48,370 bases of DNA from Streptomyces sp. GKU 895 (lineage in GTDB: Bacteria > Actinomycetota > Actinomycetes > Streptomycetales > Streptomycetaceae). Shown piece after piece: positions 24,831 to 31,411 of this stretch (within the stretch, counting starts at the first letter, position 1; the number at the start of each line of letters is the position of its first letter). Where the stretch lies: positions 1 to 48,370 of the forward strand of contig MWJO01000060.1 of assembly GCA_002027195.1 (NCBI GenBank). Reading direction: 5' to 3'. The position numbers were made by a program, and so were the translations under genes. A model generated the notes under the pieces. It saw only the letters and a list, made by a program, of their open reading frames with translations, was not told the origin of the DNA and did no database searches.

Positions 24831-26513
24831 ATGACTACGTTTCCTGTAGGTGAGCAGACCCACCAGGCTGTGCTTCCTCAGCAGCCTGCTCTGGAATCCG
24901 TGGGAGCAGACACCCCTGGGAGCAGGGACGAAACGGCGCACGGACATCCCGCAACCGCGCGGGGCACCGGCAGGGAACATGGGCGAGGGGAGACCGAAGG
25001 GCAGAGCACCAGGGCCCGACGGCGTCACGCCAAGAGCGCCACTGCGGTGGCGAGGGAGGCAGAGAACGGGAGCGGTGACGCTCCCACGCACAATCCGTCG
25101 TCCTACGAGGGTGGGGTCGGCGCGAGCAGAGTATTCGTGCTCTCCAAAGACGGACAGCCCCTCATGCCCTGCCACCCCGCCCGCGCCCGCGAGCTCCTCG
25201 GCAAGGGACGAGCCGTCGTCGCACGCCAAGTCCCCTTCGCCATCCGCTGCAAGGACCGCACACGAGCCGAATCAGCCGTCGACGGCGTCCAGTTGCGCAT
25301 CGACCCCGGCTCCAAAGGCACCGGCTTCGCCCTCACCGACGAGAAGAAGGAAACCGGCAGCAAGGGGACCGCCGTCACCATCCGACGCGGACTCATCTCC
25401 GTCGAGCTCCAGCACCGCGGCGACCAGATCCACGCCGGCATGCAACGACGCGCCGGATACCGACACCGACGGCGATCGGCCAACTGCCGCTACCGGAAAC
25501 CCCGTTCTGACAACCGCACCAGACCAACAGGCTGGATGCCCCCGTCAGTGCGCCACCGCGTCGACACCACCTTCTCCCTCGCGAACCGACTGTGCCGCTA
25601 CGCGCCCGTCACCGAAATCCACGTGGAGCTGGTCTCCTTCGACACCCACTCCATGAGCGCCGGCCGACCCCTCAGAGGAGCCGAATTCGCACAAGGCACA
25701 CTGGCTGGGACCACCGCTCGCGACTACTTGCGCGCCAGATGGAACAACGCCTGCGCCTACTGCGACGCCACCGACGTTCCCCTGAACATCGAGCACCTCA
25801 GGCCTCGCAGCCGAGGAGGCACGAACCGGATCACTAACCTCGTCCTCGCCTGCACCCCCTGCAACTCCGCCAAAGGCAGCAGCCCCATCGAGGTGTTCCT
25901 CGCCCACCGACCTGAGCGACTCGCGCGAGTCCTCCGCCAGCTCAAGTCACCCCTCCGCGACGCCGCCGCTATGAACACGACCCGATGGCTGCTCACGGAG
26001 GCACTCAACGACCTTGGCATCCCCACCCATACCTCGACTGGTCAGGCCACCAAGGGAATCCGGACCGCCATGGGGCTGGCCAAGACCCACACTTTGGACG
26101 CCCTGTCCGTGGGACAACTGGATCACGAGGCCGGAGACGTGATCGTGCGATACCCGGAGAAGGTCCTCGTCGCCAAGGCCACCGGACGCGGATCGTACGC
26201 ACGCACCACACCGGACCGGTCCGGGTTCCCGCGTCTGCGGCGAACCCGTGCCAAGCAACACTTCGGATACATCACCGGGGATCTCGTACGAGCCACCGTT
26301 CCGACTGGAAAACGGGCAGGCAGCTGGACCGGTCGCATCTCGGTTCGGGCCAGGGGCCAGCACAGCCTCCAGACGCCTACGGGCAGGCTCAACGTGTCCC
26401 ACAGGAATCTGGCGCTTCTGCAACGGGGCGACGGATACGGCTACAGCGTCCGGTCGGAATCCGCTCCGCCGACATCTCGAAAACCGGTTGATCGGTGGCC
26501 GACCGGTTCCTAG
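24831..26513 (+). CDS. iscB: IscB RNA-guided HNH/RuvC endonuclease
   Basis: 560 residues from ATG 24831, the only in-frame start with a good Shine-Dalgarno. The conserved protein begins at Ser99 (SRVFVLSKDGQPLMPCHPA). Domains in order: PLMP motif (110-113), RuvC-I LRIDPGSKGTGFAL with Asp158, Arg-rich bridge helix (QRRAGYRHRRRSANCRYRKP), RuvC-II EIHVELVSFD with Glu266, HNH domain with zinc Cys pairs CAYC and CTPC and catalytic His322 in IEHLRPRSRGG, RuvC-III KTHTLDALSVG with His420 and Asp423, then a C-terminal target-recognition region. All catalytic residues are present. IscB is the OMEGA-system ancestor of Cas9; it uses an upstream-encoded omega RNA and is carried by IS200/IS605-type elements. 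No TnpA transposase is in the window. Residues 1-98 are low-complexity and overlap the predicted omega-RNA region. Confidence 0.9.
   Translation: MTTFPVGEQTHQAVLPQQPALESVGADTPGSRDETAHGHPATARGTGREHGRGETEGQSTRARRRHAKSATAVAREAENGSGDAPTHNPSSYEGGVGASRVFVLSKDGQPLMPCHPARARELLGKGRAVVARQVPFAIRCKDRTRAESAVDGVQLRIDPGSKGTGFALTDEKKETGSKGTAVTIRRGLISVELQHRGDQIHAGMQRRAGYRHRRRSANCRYRKPRSDNRTRPTGWMPPSVRHRVDTTFSLANRLCRYAPVTEIHVELVSFDTHSMSAGRPLRGAEFAQGTLAGTTARDYLRARWNNACAYCDATDVPLNIEHLRPRSRGGTNRITNLVLACTPCNSAKGSSPIEVFLAHRPERLARVLRQLKSPLRDAAAMNTTRWLLTEALNDLGIPTHTSTGQATKGIRTAMGLAKTHTLDALSVGQLDHEAGDVIVRYPEKVLVAKATGRGSYARTTPDRSGFPRLRRTRAKQHFGYITGDLVRATVPTGKRAGSWTGRISVRARGQHSLQTPTGRLNVSHRNLALLQRGDGYGYSVRSESAPPTSRKPVDRWPTGS
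24900..25142 (+). ncRNA. Candidate omega RNA (HEARO) of the IscB system; ends approximate
   Basis: In IscB loci the guide RNA scaffold is encoded just upstream of, and overlapping, the conserved protein start. Here that stretch contains GGCG-TCA-CGCC (25021-25031), CGCCAC-TGCG-GTGGCG (25037-25052), GGGAGCG-GTGA-CGCTCCC (25068-25085, a seven-bp stem with a GNRA loop) and GAGCA-N9-TGCTC (25124-25142) at the protein start. Such stacked hairpins are unlikely in ordinary coding DNA. The guide would lie at the 5' end, around or before 24900. I cannot fix the boundary by eye. Confidence 0.6.
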
Positions 26514-26516
26514 GCT

Positions 26517-26588
26517 GTGCCCCACGTGGGAAAGGAGGTGATCGGGTAAATGAGTGAAACCCGGACGCGCGAGGTGGCTGCGGGCTAG
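26517..26588 (+). CDS. Two abutting mini-ORFs with an extended Shine-Dalgarno
   Basis: GTG 26517 opens VPHVGKEVIG (10 codons, stop TAA 26547-26549). ATG 26550 follows at once and opens MSETRTREVAAG (12 codons, stop TAG 26586-26588). Within the first, GAAAGGAGGTGATC (26530-26543) is complementary to 14 consecutive bases of the 16S rRNA 3' end, far more than a normal site, and is spaced correctly for ATG 26550. This predicts strong translation or ribosome capture at a tiny ORF. It may be a regulatory leader for the oxygenase downstream or a conserved unit beside which IscB inserted. Function unknown. Confidence 0.45.
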
Positions 26589-26669
26589 CGGCCCGTCACC
26601 ACATTCAGTGCGGTGCCGGACCAGTGCGCGACAGATGCGTGCAGCCGGCCCAATCCCAAGCAGTCACCC

Positions 26670-26738
26670 GACCCGTGAGCTCGCCGGTACGTCCGGCCGG
26701 CTCCCCCGCTGAGGCGGGGGGACCCGAGCTCGCGGGTC
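26670..26738 (+). ncRNA. Candidate structured RNA element, three-way junction
   Basis: GACCCGTGAGCTCG (26670-26683) pairs with CGAGCTCGCGGGTC (26725-26738) in 14 base pairs, including one G-U wobble, on either strand orientation. The loop holds two hairpins: CCGG-TACGT-CCGG (26684-26696) and CCCCCGC-TGAG-GCGGGGG (26703-26720, seven perfect pairs). It lies between the mini-ORFs and the leader peptide of the oxygenase, so it could be a riboswitch, attenuator or terminator. It matches no riboswitch consensus I know. Confidence 0.5.
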
Positions 26739-26818
26739 GTCTGCTTGTCCGCGGCTTCTTCCTGCCCGCAGGTTTTCCGGGAGTGACCTGCGACACCCGC
26801 GATTCTTGCGGTACGCAG

Positions 26819-26824
26819 TACTCT
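26819..26824 (+). promoter_or_regulatory. Candidate -10 box for a leaderless transcript
   Basis: TACTCT ends six bases before ATG 26831, the spacing expected when transcription starts at the A of the start codon. The leader ORF has no Shine-Dalgarno, which fits. Upstream, GCAGGT and ACCTGC (26767-26790) form an inverted repeat with a 12-base spacer, and could be an operator. Confidence 0.45.
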
Positions 26825-26830
26825 GAGCGC

Positions 26831-26905
26831 ATGCTTTCGCTCGTTCGACGCCGCCACGTGGACTACGTCCGCGTCACGAGCATGGGCTGTCGACGCTCCG
26901 TCTGA
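26831..26905 (+). CDS. Short leader peptide of the actinobacterial cysteine-attenuator type
   Basis: 24 codons, MLSLV followed by RRRHVDYVRVTSMGCRRSV. The core RRHVDxxRVxSxxC is the pattern of the short putative leader peptides that precede sulfur-assimilation and other operons in Streptomyces and mycobacteria, where ribosome stalling at Cys codons senses cysteine supply. It probably starts a leaderless mRNA (TACTCT -10 box six bases upstream). It ends 67 bases before the oxygenase start, so it should regulate that gene. Only one Cys codon is present, near the end. Assignment rests on pattern recall, not on a search. Confidence 0.65.
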   Translation: MLSLVRRRHVDYVRVTSMGCRRSV

Positions 26906-26972
26906 GCCTCCAGCCCCTTCGCGCAGCCCTCCGCTGTCGCTGTTTCTCCCTCTCACCCTTTGCGGACGCACC

Positions 26973-28001
26973 ATGACCCACGTGTCGACGAATCCGTCGT
27001 ACCAGCAGCTCCCGATCATCGATCTCTCGGCCGCCGACCGCGGTCCCCAGGCCCGTGCGCTGCTCCGTGCCCAGCTGCACAGCGCCGCCCATGACGTGGG
27101 GTTCTTCCAGCTCGTCGGGCACGGGGTCCCGGAGGAGGAGACCCGCGCCCTCCTCTCCGCGATGCGGAGGTTCTTCGCGCTGCCCGAGGGTGAGCGGCTC
27201 GCCCTCGACAACGTGCACTCGCCGCACTTCCGGGGGTACACCCGTACCGGTGACGAGCGCACCGGTGGCAGCCGGGACTGGCGGGACCAGCTCGACATCG
27301 GGGCCGAGCGGCCCGCCCGGATACCCGGCGCCGGTGAGCCGGCGTACTGGTGGCTGGAGGGGCCCAACCAGTGGCCCGACTCCCTGCCCGAGCTGCGTGC
27401 CGCCGCGCTCGCCTGGGTCGAGCGGCTCAGCTCGGTCGCCGAGCGGCTGCTGCACGAGCTGCTCGCCTCCATCGGGGCCCCTTCGGATTTCTACGACCCG
27501 ATCTTCGGGGAGCGGGCCCATCCGCACCTCAAGCTCGTGCGCTACCCGGGGAGCGCCGGTGACGGCGCCGATCAGGGGGTCGGCGCCCACAAGGACTACG
27601 GGTTCCTCACCCTGCTCCTCCAGGACCAGGTCGGCGGCCTCCAGGTGCAGCGCGAGGACGGGCTCTTCCATGACGTGCCGCCGCTGGAGGGGGCGTTCGT
27701 CGTGAATCTCGGGGAGCTGTTGGAGGTGGCCACGAACGGGTATCTCGTGGCCACCAACCACCGGGTCGTCTCACCGCCCGGCGCCACCGAGCGGTTCTCC
27801 GTGCCGTTCTTCTACAACCCGCGGCTGGACGCGCGGGTGGAGCCGCTGCCCTTCCCGCACGCCTCCGCCGCACCGGGCATCACCGACGATCCGTCCAACC
27901 CGCTCTTCGCCGAGTACGGCTACAACGAGCTCAAGGGGAAGCTGCGGGCGCATCCGCTGGTGGCGGAGCGGCATCACCAGGACCTGCTGGCTCCGGCCTA
28001 G
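26973..28001 (+). CDS. Isopenicillin N synthase-like 2-oxoglutarate/Fe(II)-dependent oxygenase
   Basis: 342 residues from ATG 26973. N-terminal DIOX_N part: QQLPIIDLSAADRGPQARAL, HDVGFFQLVGHGVPEEETRA, FRGYTRTGDERTGGSRDWRD. The double-stranded beta-helix core has HKD at His206/Asp208 (VGAHKDYGFLTLLLQDQVGG) and the second His at 263 (VATNHRVVSPPGATERFSVP), with Arg274-x-Ser276 for the 2-oxoglutarate carboxylate. So all iron ligands are present. The family includes isopenicillin N synthase, ACC oxidase and flavonoid-type dioxygenases. The substrate here is unknown. No beta-lactam genes are nearby. Its stop shares four bases with the convergent citrate synthase stop (CTAG). Confidence 0.92.
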   Translation: MTHVSTNPSYQQLPIIDLSAADRGPQARALLRAQLHSAAHDVGFFQLVGHGVPEEETRALLSAMRRFFALPEGERLALDNVHSPHFRGYTRTGDERTGGSRDWRDQLDIGAERPARIPGAGEPAYWWLEGPNQWPDSLPELRAAALAWVERLSSVAERLLHELLASIGAPSDFYDPIFGERAHPHLKLVRYPGSAGDGADQGVGAHKDYGFLTLLLQDQVGGLQVQREDGLFHDVPPLEGAFVVNLGELLEVATNGYLVATNHRVVSPPGATERFSVPFFYNPRLDARVEPLPFPHASAAPGITDDPSNPLFAEYGYNELKGKLRAHPLVAERHHQDLLAPA

Positions 28002-29098
28002 GCGGCGATCTTCGCGTACCCCTCGATGTCCTGGGGGCTCCGCGCCCCGGGGCCCACGTAGCGCGCGGAAGGCCGCACCAGCCGCCCCGTCCGCTTCTGC
28101 TCCAGGATGTGCGCCGACCACCCGGCCGTACGGGCGCACGTGAACATGGACGTGAACATGTGCGCCGGGACCTCCGCGAAGTCGAGGACGATCGCCGCCC
28201 AGAACTCCACGTTCGTGGCCAGGACACGGTCCGGGCGGCGGGCGTGGAGTTCCGCCAGGGCGGCCTTCTCCAGTGCCTCGGCGACCTCGAAGCGCGGCGC
28301 GCCCAGTTCGCGTGCCGTACGCCGCAGTACGCGCGCGCGGGGGTCCTCGGCCCGGTACACCCGGTGGCCGAAGCCCATCAGGCGCTCGCCCTTGTCGAGG
28401 GCCTGCTTGACGTACGCCTCGGCGTCGCCCGTGCGCTCGATCTCCTCGATCATGTGCAGGACGCGGGAGGGTGCGCCGCCGTGCAGCGGGCCGGACATCG
28501 CTCCTACGGCGCCCGAGAGCGCCGCGGCCACGTCCGCGCCGGTCGAGGCGATGACCCGGGCCGTGAAGGTGGACGCGTTCATGCCGTGCTCGGCGGCGGA
28601 GGTCCAGTACGCGTCGACCGCCGCGACGTGCTTCGGGTCGGGTTCGCCGCGCCAGCGGATCATGAAGCGTTCGACGACGGACTGGGCCTTGTCGATCTCG
28701 CGCTGCGGGACCATGGGGCGGCCCTGGCCGCGGGCGGACTGGGCGACGTAGGACAGGGCCATGACGGCGGCGCGGGCGAGGTCGTCGCGGGCCTGGGCCT
28801 CGTCGATGTCGAGAAGGGGTTTCAGGCCCCAGACGGGGGCGAGCATGGCCAGGGCGGACTGGACGTCCACGCGGATGTCGCCGGAGTGGACGGGGATCGG
28901 GAAGGGCTCGGCGGGCGGCAGGCCGGGGCGGAAGGCGCCGTCGACGAGCAGGCCCCAGACGTTGCCGAACGAGACGTGGCCGACGAGGTCCTCGATGTCG
29001 ACGCCGCGGTAGCGGAGGGCGCCGCCCTCCTTGTCCGGTTCGGCGATCTCCGTCTCGAACGCGACGACTCCTTCGAGGCCAGGTACGAAGTCGGACAT
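27998..29098 (-). CDS. Citrate synthase family protein (citrate/2-methylcitrate synthase)
   Basis: 366 residues from ATG 29098, with GAGGAG eight bases upstream; a longer frame to 29179 lacks family similarity. Conserved blocks: LEGVVAFETEIAEPDKEGGA, LRYRGVDIEDLVGHVSFGNV, AEHGMNASTFTARVIASTGA (first active His), SGPLHGGAPSRVLHMIEEIE (second), GFGHRVYRAEDPRARVLRR, and the acid in the AAIVLDFAEVPAHMFTSMFT block, giving the His-His-Asp set. Condenses oxaloacetate with acetyl-CoA or propionyl-CoA. It is the shorter type II form, usually secondary to the main citrate synthase in Streptomyces. Divergent from pdxH. Which acyl-CoA it prefers cannot be told. Confidence 0.93.
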   Translation of the reverse strand: MSDFVPGLEGVVAFETEIAEPDKEGGALRYRGVDIEDLVGHVSFGNVWGLLVDGAFRPGLPPAEPFPIPVHSGDIRVDVQSALAMLAPVWGLKPLLDIDEAQARDDLARAAVMALSYVAQSARGQGRPMVPQREIDKAQSVVERFMIRWRGEPDPKHVAAVDAYWTSAAEHGMNASTFTARVIASTGADVAAALSGAVGAMSGPLHGGAPSRVLHMIEEIERTGDAEAYVKQALDKGERLMGFGHRVYRAEDPRARVLRRTARELGAPRFEVAEALEKAALAELHARRPDRVLATNVEFWAAIVLDFAEVPAHMFTSMFTCARTAGWSAHILEQKRTGRLVRPSARYVGPGARSPQDIEGYAKIAA

Positions 29099-29216
29099 CA
29101 GGCGGCTCCTCATGATGTGTGCGACGGATGACGCCGACGGATCCACGGCCGTGCGGGGCTCGCGGTCCTGGGCGGTCACCCCTGTGATGCCCCGTTCGGT
29201 CGACGGTCACCCCAGG

Positions 29217-29283
29217 GGGTGGCATCTGCACCATATCCCCGAGTGCCACGCTTGGGCAGGGTTCGCGGCACTCAGTGCCACCC
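29217..29283. promoter_or_regulatory. Nested inverted repeats in the citrate synthase-pdxH promoter region
   Basis: GGGTGGCA (29217-29224) pairs with TGCCACCC (29276-29283). Inside, GAGTGCC (29241-29247) pairs with GGCACTC (29267-29273), and the last overlaps a third palindrome, GGCACTCAGTGCC. All share a GTGCCA/TGGCAC core, so several copies of one binding site, or a cruciform, are possible. They lie 119-185 bases upstream of citrate synthase and just before pdxH. Confidence 0.45.
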
Positions 29284-29319
29284 TCCGTGGAGTGACGTTC
29301 GATACGGCAAGATGACCAC

Positions 29320-30007
29320 GTGACCGACGCACACGCCGTCTCCCACGGACCCGACACCGCCCCTGACCCCGCTTCCATGCGCAAGCAGTACCGGGCCGAG
29401 GGGCTCTCCGAGACCGAGCTCGCCGCCACGCCGGTGGAACAGTTCGCGCGCTGGTTCAAGCAGGCCGCGACCGAGGCCCATCTGTTCGAACCGAATGCGA
29501 TGGTGGTGTCGACGGCGGACGCGGAGGGGCGGCCGAGTTCGCGGACGGTGCTGCTGAAGCAGTTCGACGAGCAGGGGTTCGTCTTCTACACGAACTACGG
29601 CCTCCCGCAAGGCGCGTGACCTCGGCCACAACCCGTACGTCTCGCTGCTCTTCCCGTGGCATCCGATGGCCCGCCAGGTGATCGTCAGCGGCGTCGCGCG
29701 TCGTACGGGGCGGGACGAGACCGCCGCGTACTTCCGGACCCGGCCGCATGGTTCGCAGCTGGGCGCGTGGGCCAGCGAGCAGTCCTCGGTGATCGGGACC
29801 CGGGCCGATCTGGAGGCGTCGTACGCCGAGTTGGCGGCCCGCTATCCGGAGGGCGCGCAGGTGCCGGTGCCGCCGCACTGGGGTGGCTTCAGGGTGGCTC
29901 CGCGGACGGTGGAGTTCTGGCAGGGCCGGGAGAACCGGCTGCACGACCGGCTGCGGTACGTGGCGGAGGCGGACGGGAGCTGGCGGGTGGAGCGGCTCAG
30001 TCCCTGA
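29320..30007 (+). CDS. pdxH: Pyridoxamine 5'-phosphate oxidase (one frameshift as read)
   Basis: GTG 29320. The first part has MRKQYRAEGLSETELAATPV, then MVVSTADAEGRPSSRTVLLK, and breaks after VFYTNYG: one extra C near 29600-29604 (GGCCTCCCGC instead of GGCTCCCGC). Past it the frame gives SRKARDLGHNPYVSLLFPWH, RQVIVSGVARRTGRDETAAY, and GSQLGAWASEQSSVI, ending PPHWGGFRVAPRTVEFWQGR to RVERLSP, all classic FMN- and PLP-binding blocks. Oxidises pyridoxine or pyridoxamine 5'-phosphate to PLP with O2 and FMN. Joined length is about 228 residues, normal for the family. As written the gene would be truncated at 99 residues. A sequence error is the likelier reason. Confidence 0.9.
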
Positions 30008-30020
30008 GACCTGCGCCGCC

Positions 30021-30668
30021 TCAGTCCTCGAGCGCCGACTCCACCAGCGCCGTCCACTGCGCGACCACCTTCTCCCGGCGGCCCTGGTCGTCGGTGAGCA
30101 GGTTGGCCAGGCCCAGGCCCCGGGCCATGTCCAGCAGACCCTGGACGGTCTCCCGTACGCCCGGTCTCGATTCGTCCGCGCCCAGCAGGTCGACCGCTAT
30201 GCGGTGGGTCTCGCGGCCGACGCGGGCCTCCAACTCCGTCACCTGGGGGCGGAGTTGCTCCTCGTTGGACGCGGCGACCCACAGGTGGAGGGCGGCGCGG
30301 AAGAGCGGGCCGGTGTAGAGGTCGACCAGGGCGGCCACGACCGCCCGGCGGTCGCCCGCTGCGCCCTGCGGGAACAGGGCGCGGATCGCGCCGGAGCGTT
30401 CCTCGGCGACGTACTCCACGGCTGCCGTGAACAGGTCCTCGCGGGTGGGGAAGTGGTGCTGGGCGGCGCCCCGGGAGACGCCCGCGCGTTCGGCGACGAC
30501 GGAGACGGTGGAGCCCGCCCAGCCGCGTTCGGCGAGGCAGGCCACGGCGGCTTCGAGGAGCCGCTGCCGGGTGACCCGGCTGCGGTCCTGCTTCGGCGTG
30601 CGTTCGCCGGGGGAACGGTCGGTGCGTTCGCCCGGGGAACGGTCCATGCGGTCGCCGACCGTGCTCAC
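30021..30668 (-). CDS. TetR-family regulator of the acyl-CoA operon
   Basis: 215 residues from GTG 30668, which overlaps the stop of the enoyl-CoA hydratase by four bases, as elsewhere in this operon; ATG 30677 or 30647 are alternatives. The HTH is RQRLLEAAVACLAERGWAGS to VVAERAGVSRGAAQHHFPTR, followed by the TetR C-terminal ligand domain. Near the N-terminus an eight-residue unit, DRSPGERT, occurs twice, from a 24-base tandem duplication (30600-30647). As the last gene of the operon it probably senses an acyl-CoA and controls the operon through the palindrome at 40086-40099, like AtuR or LiuR-type regulators. That link is inference. Confidence 0.88.
   Translation of the reverse strand: MSTVGDRMDRSPGERTDRSPGERTPKQDRSRVTRQRLLEAAVACLAERGWAGSTVSVVAERAGVSRGAAQHHFPTREDLFTAAVEYVAEERSGAIRALFPQGAAGDRRAVVAALVDLYTGPLFRAALHLWVAASNEEQLRPQVTELEARVGRETHRIAVDLLGADESRPGVRETVQGLLDMARGLGLANLLTDDQGRREKVVAQWTALVESALED
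30600..30647. repeat. 24-base in-frame duplication at the TetR N-terminus
   Basis: GCGTTCGCCGGGGGAACGGT CGGT and GCGTTCGCCCGGGGAACGGT CCAT are adjacent near-identical 24-base units. On the minus strand they encode DRSPGERT twice before the HTH, so the duplication keeps the frame and lengthens a disordered N-terminal arm. Confidence 0.65.
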
Positions 30669-31411
30669 AGCGCCCATGCGGGGTCCCGTCGTTCTAGAAA
30701 GGCCGTCATGCCCTCGCGGGCCTGCGCGGAGGCGAACAGGCGGGCCGAGAGCGCGGTGAGGTCGGCCGCGTCCCGGTCGAAGGCTTCCAGCACCCTAACC
30801 GTGAGCAGCCGTTTCGTCTCGGCCAGGGCTTCGGGGGCGGCTTTGCGCAGTCCTTCGAGGACGGGTTCGAGTACGGCGTCCACGTCGTCGCCGGTCGCCG
30901 TCAGCAGGCCGATGCGGGCGGCCTCGGCGGCGTCGAAGCGCTCGCCGGTGAGGTAGTAGCGGGCGAGGGCGCGCGGGTCGGTGCGGGGCAGGAGGGGGAG
31001 GGAGATGACGGCGGGAGCGACCCCGATCCGTACCTCCGTGAAGGCGAAGGTCGCTTCGGCGGAGGCGGCGCCGATGTCGCAGGCGGCGAGCAGGCCGAGG
31101 CCGCCCGCGCGGACGTGGCCGGTGACCCGGGCCAGGACGGGTTTCGGTGCGGCGACGATCTGGCGCAGGAGGCCCACCAGCGCGTCGGGGTGGGGTGGGT
31201 CCTTGAGGTCGGCGCCGGCGCTGAAGGTGTTGCCGGTGTGGGTGAGGACGACCGCGCGGACGTCGGCGTCCTTGGCGCAGTCGGTCAGCGCGTCAGCCAA
31301 CTCGCCGACCAGGGCTGCCGACAGGGCGTTGCGGTTGTGCGGGGAGTCGAGGGTGAGGGTCTCGATTCCCCGCGCGCGGGTGCGGCCGATCAGGGTGGTG
31401 TGCGCTGTCAT
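30665..31411 (-). CDS. Enoyl-CoA hydratase/isomerase family protein
   Basis: 248 residues, ATG 31411 overlapping the ligase stop (ATGA). Crotonase-fold marks: LTLDSPHNRNALSAALVGEL, FSAGADLKDPPHPD (CoA/oxyanion loop), LARVTGHVRAGGLGLLAACD (second oxyanion Gly) and FAFTEVRIGVAPAVISLPLL. The position where many hydratases have the catalytic Glu is occupied by Ala/Pro in VAPAVISLP, so the activity may be closer to methylglutaconyl- or isohexenylglutaconyl-CoA hydratase (LiuC/AtuE-like) or an isomerase. It fits the step after carboxylation in this operon. Confidence 0.88.
   Translation of the reverse strand: MTAHTTLIGRTRARGIETLTLDSPHNRNALSAALVGELADALTDCAKDADVRAVVLTHTGNTFSAGADLKDPPHPDALVGLLRQIVAAPKPVLARVTGHVRAGGLGLLAACDIGAASAEATFAFTEVRIGVAPAVISLPLLPRTDPRALARYYLTGERFDAAEAARIGLLTATGDDVDAVLEPVLEGLRKAAPEALAETKRLLTVRVLEAFDRDAADLTALSARLFASAQAREGMTAFLERRDPAWAL

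Noticed and set aside
26530..26543. GAAAGGAGGTGATC as a fragment of an rRNA gene
   Set aside because: It is the complement of the 16S 3' end on the plus strand with a start codon six bases on; flanking sequence is not rRNA, so an extended Shine-Dalgarno is the better reading.
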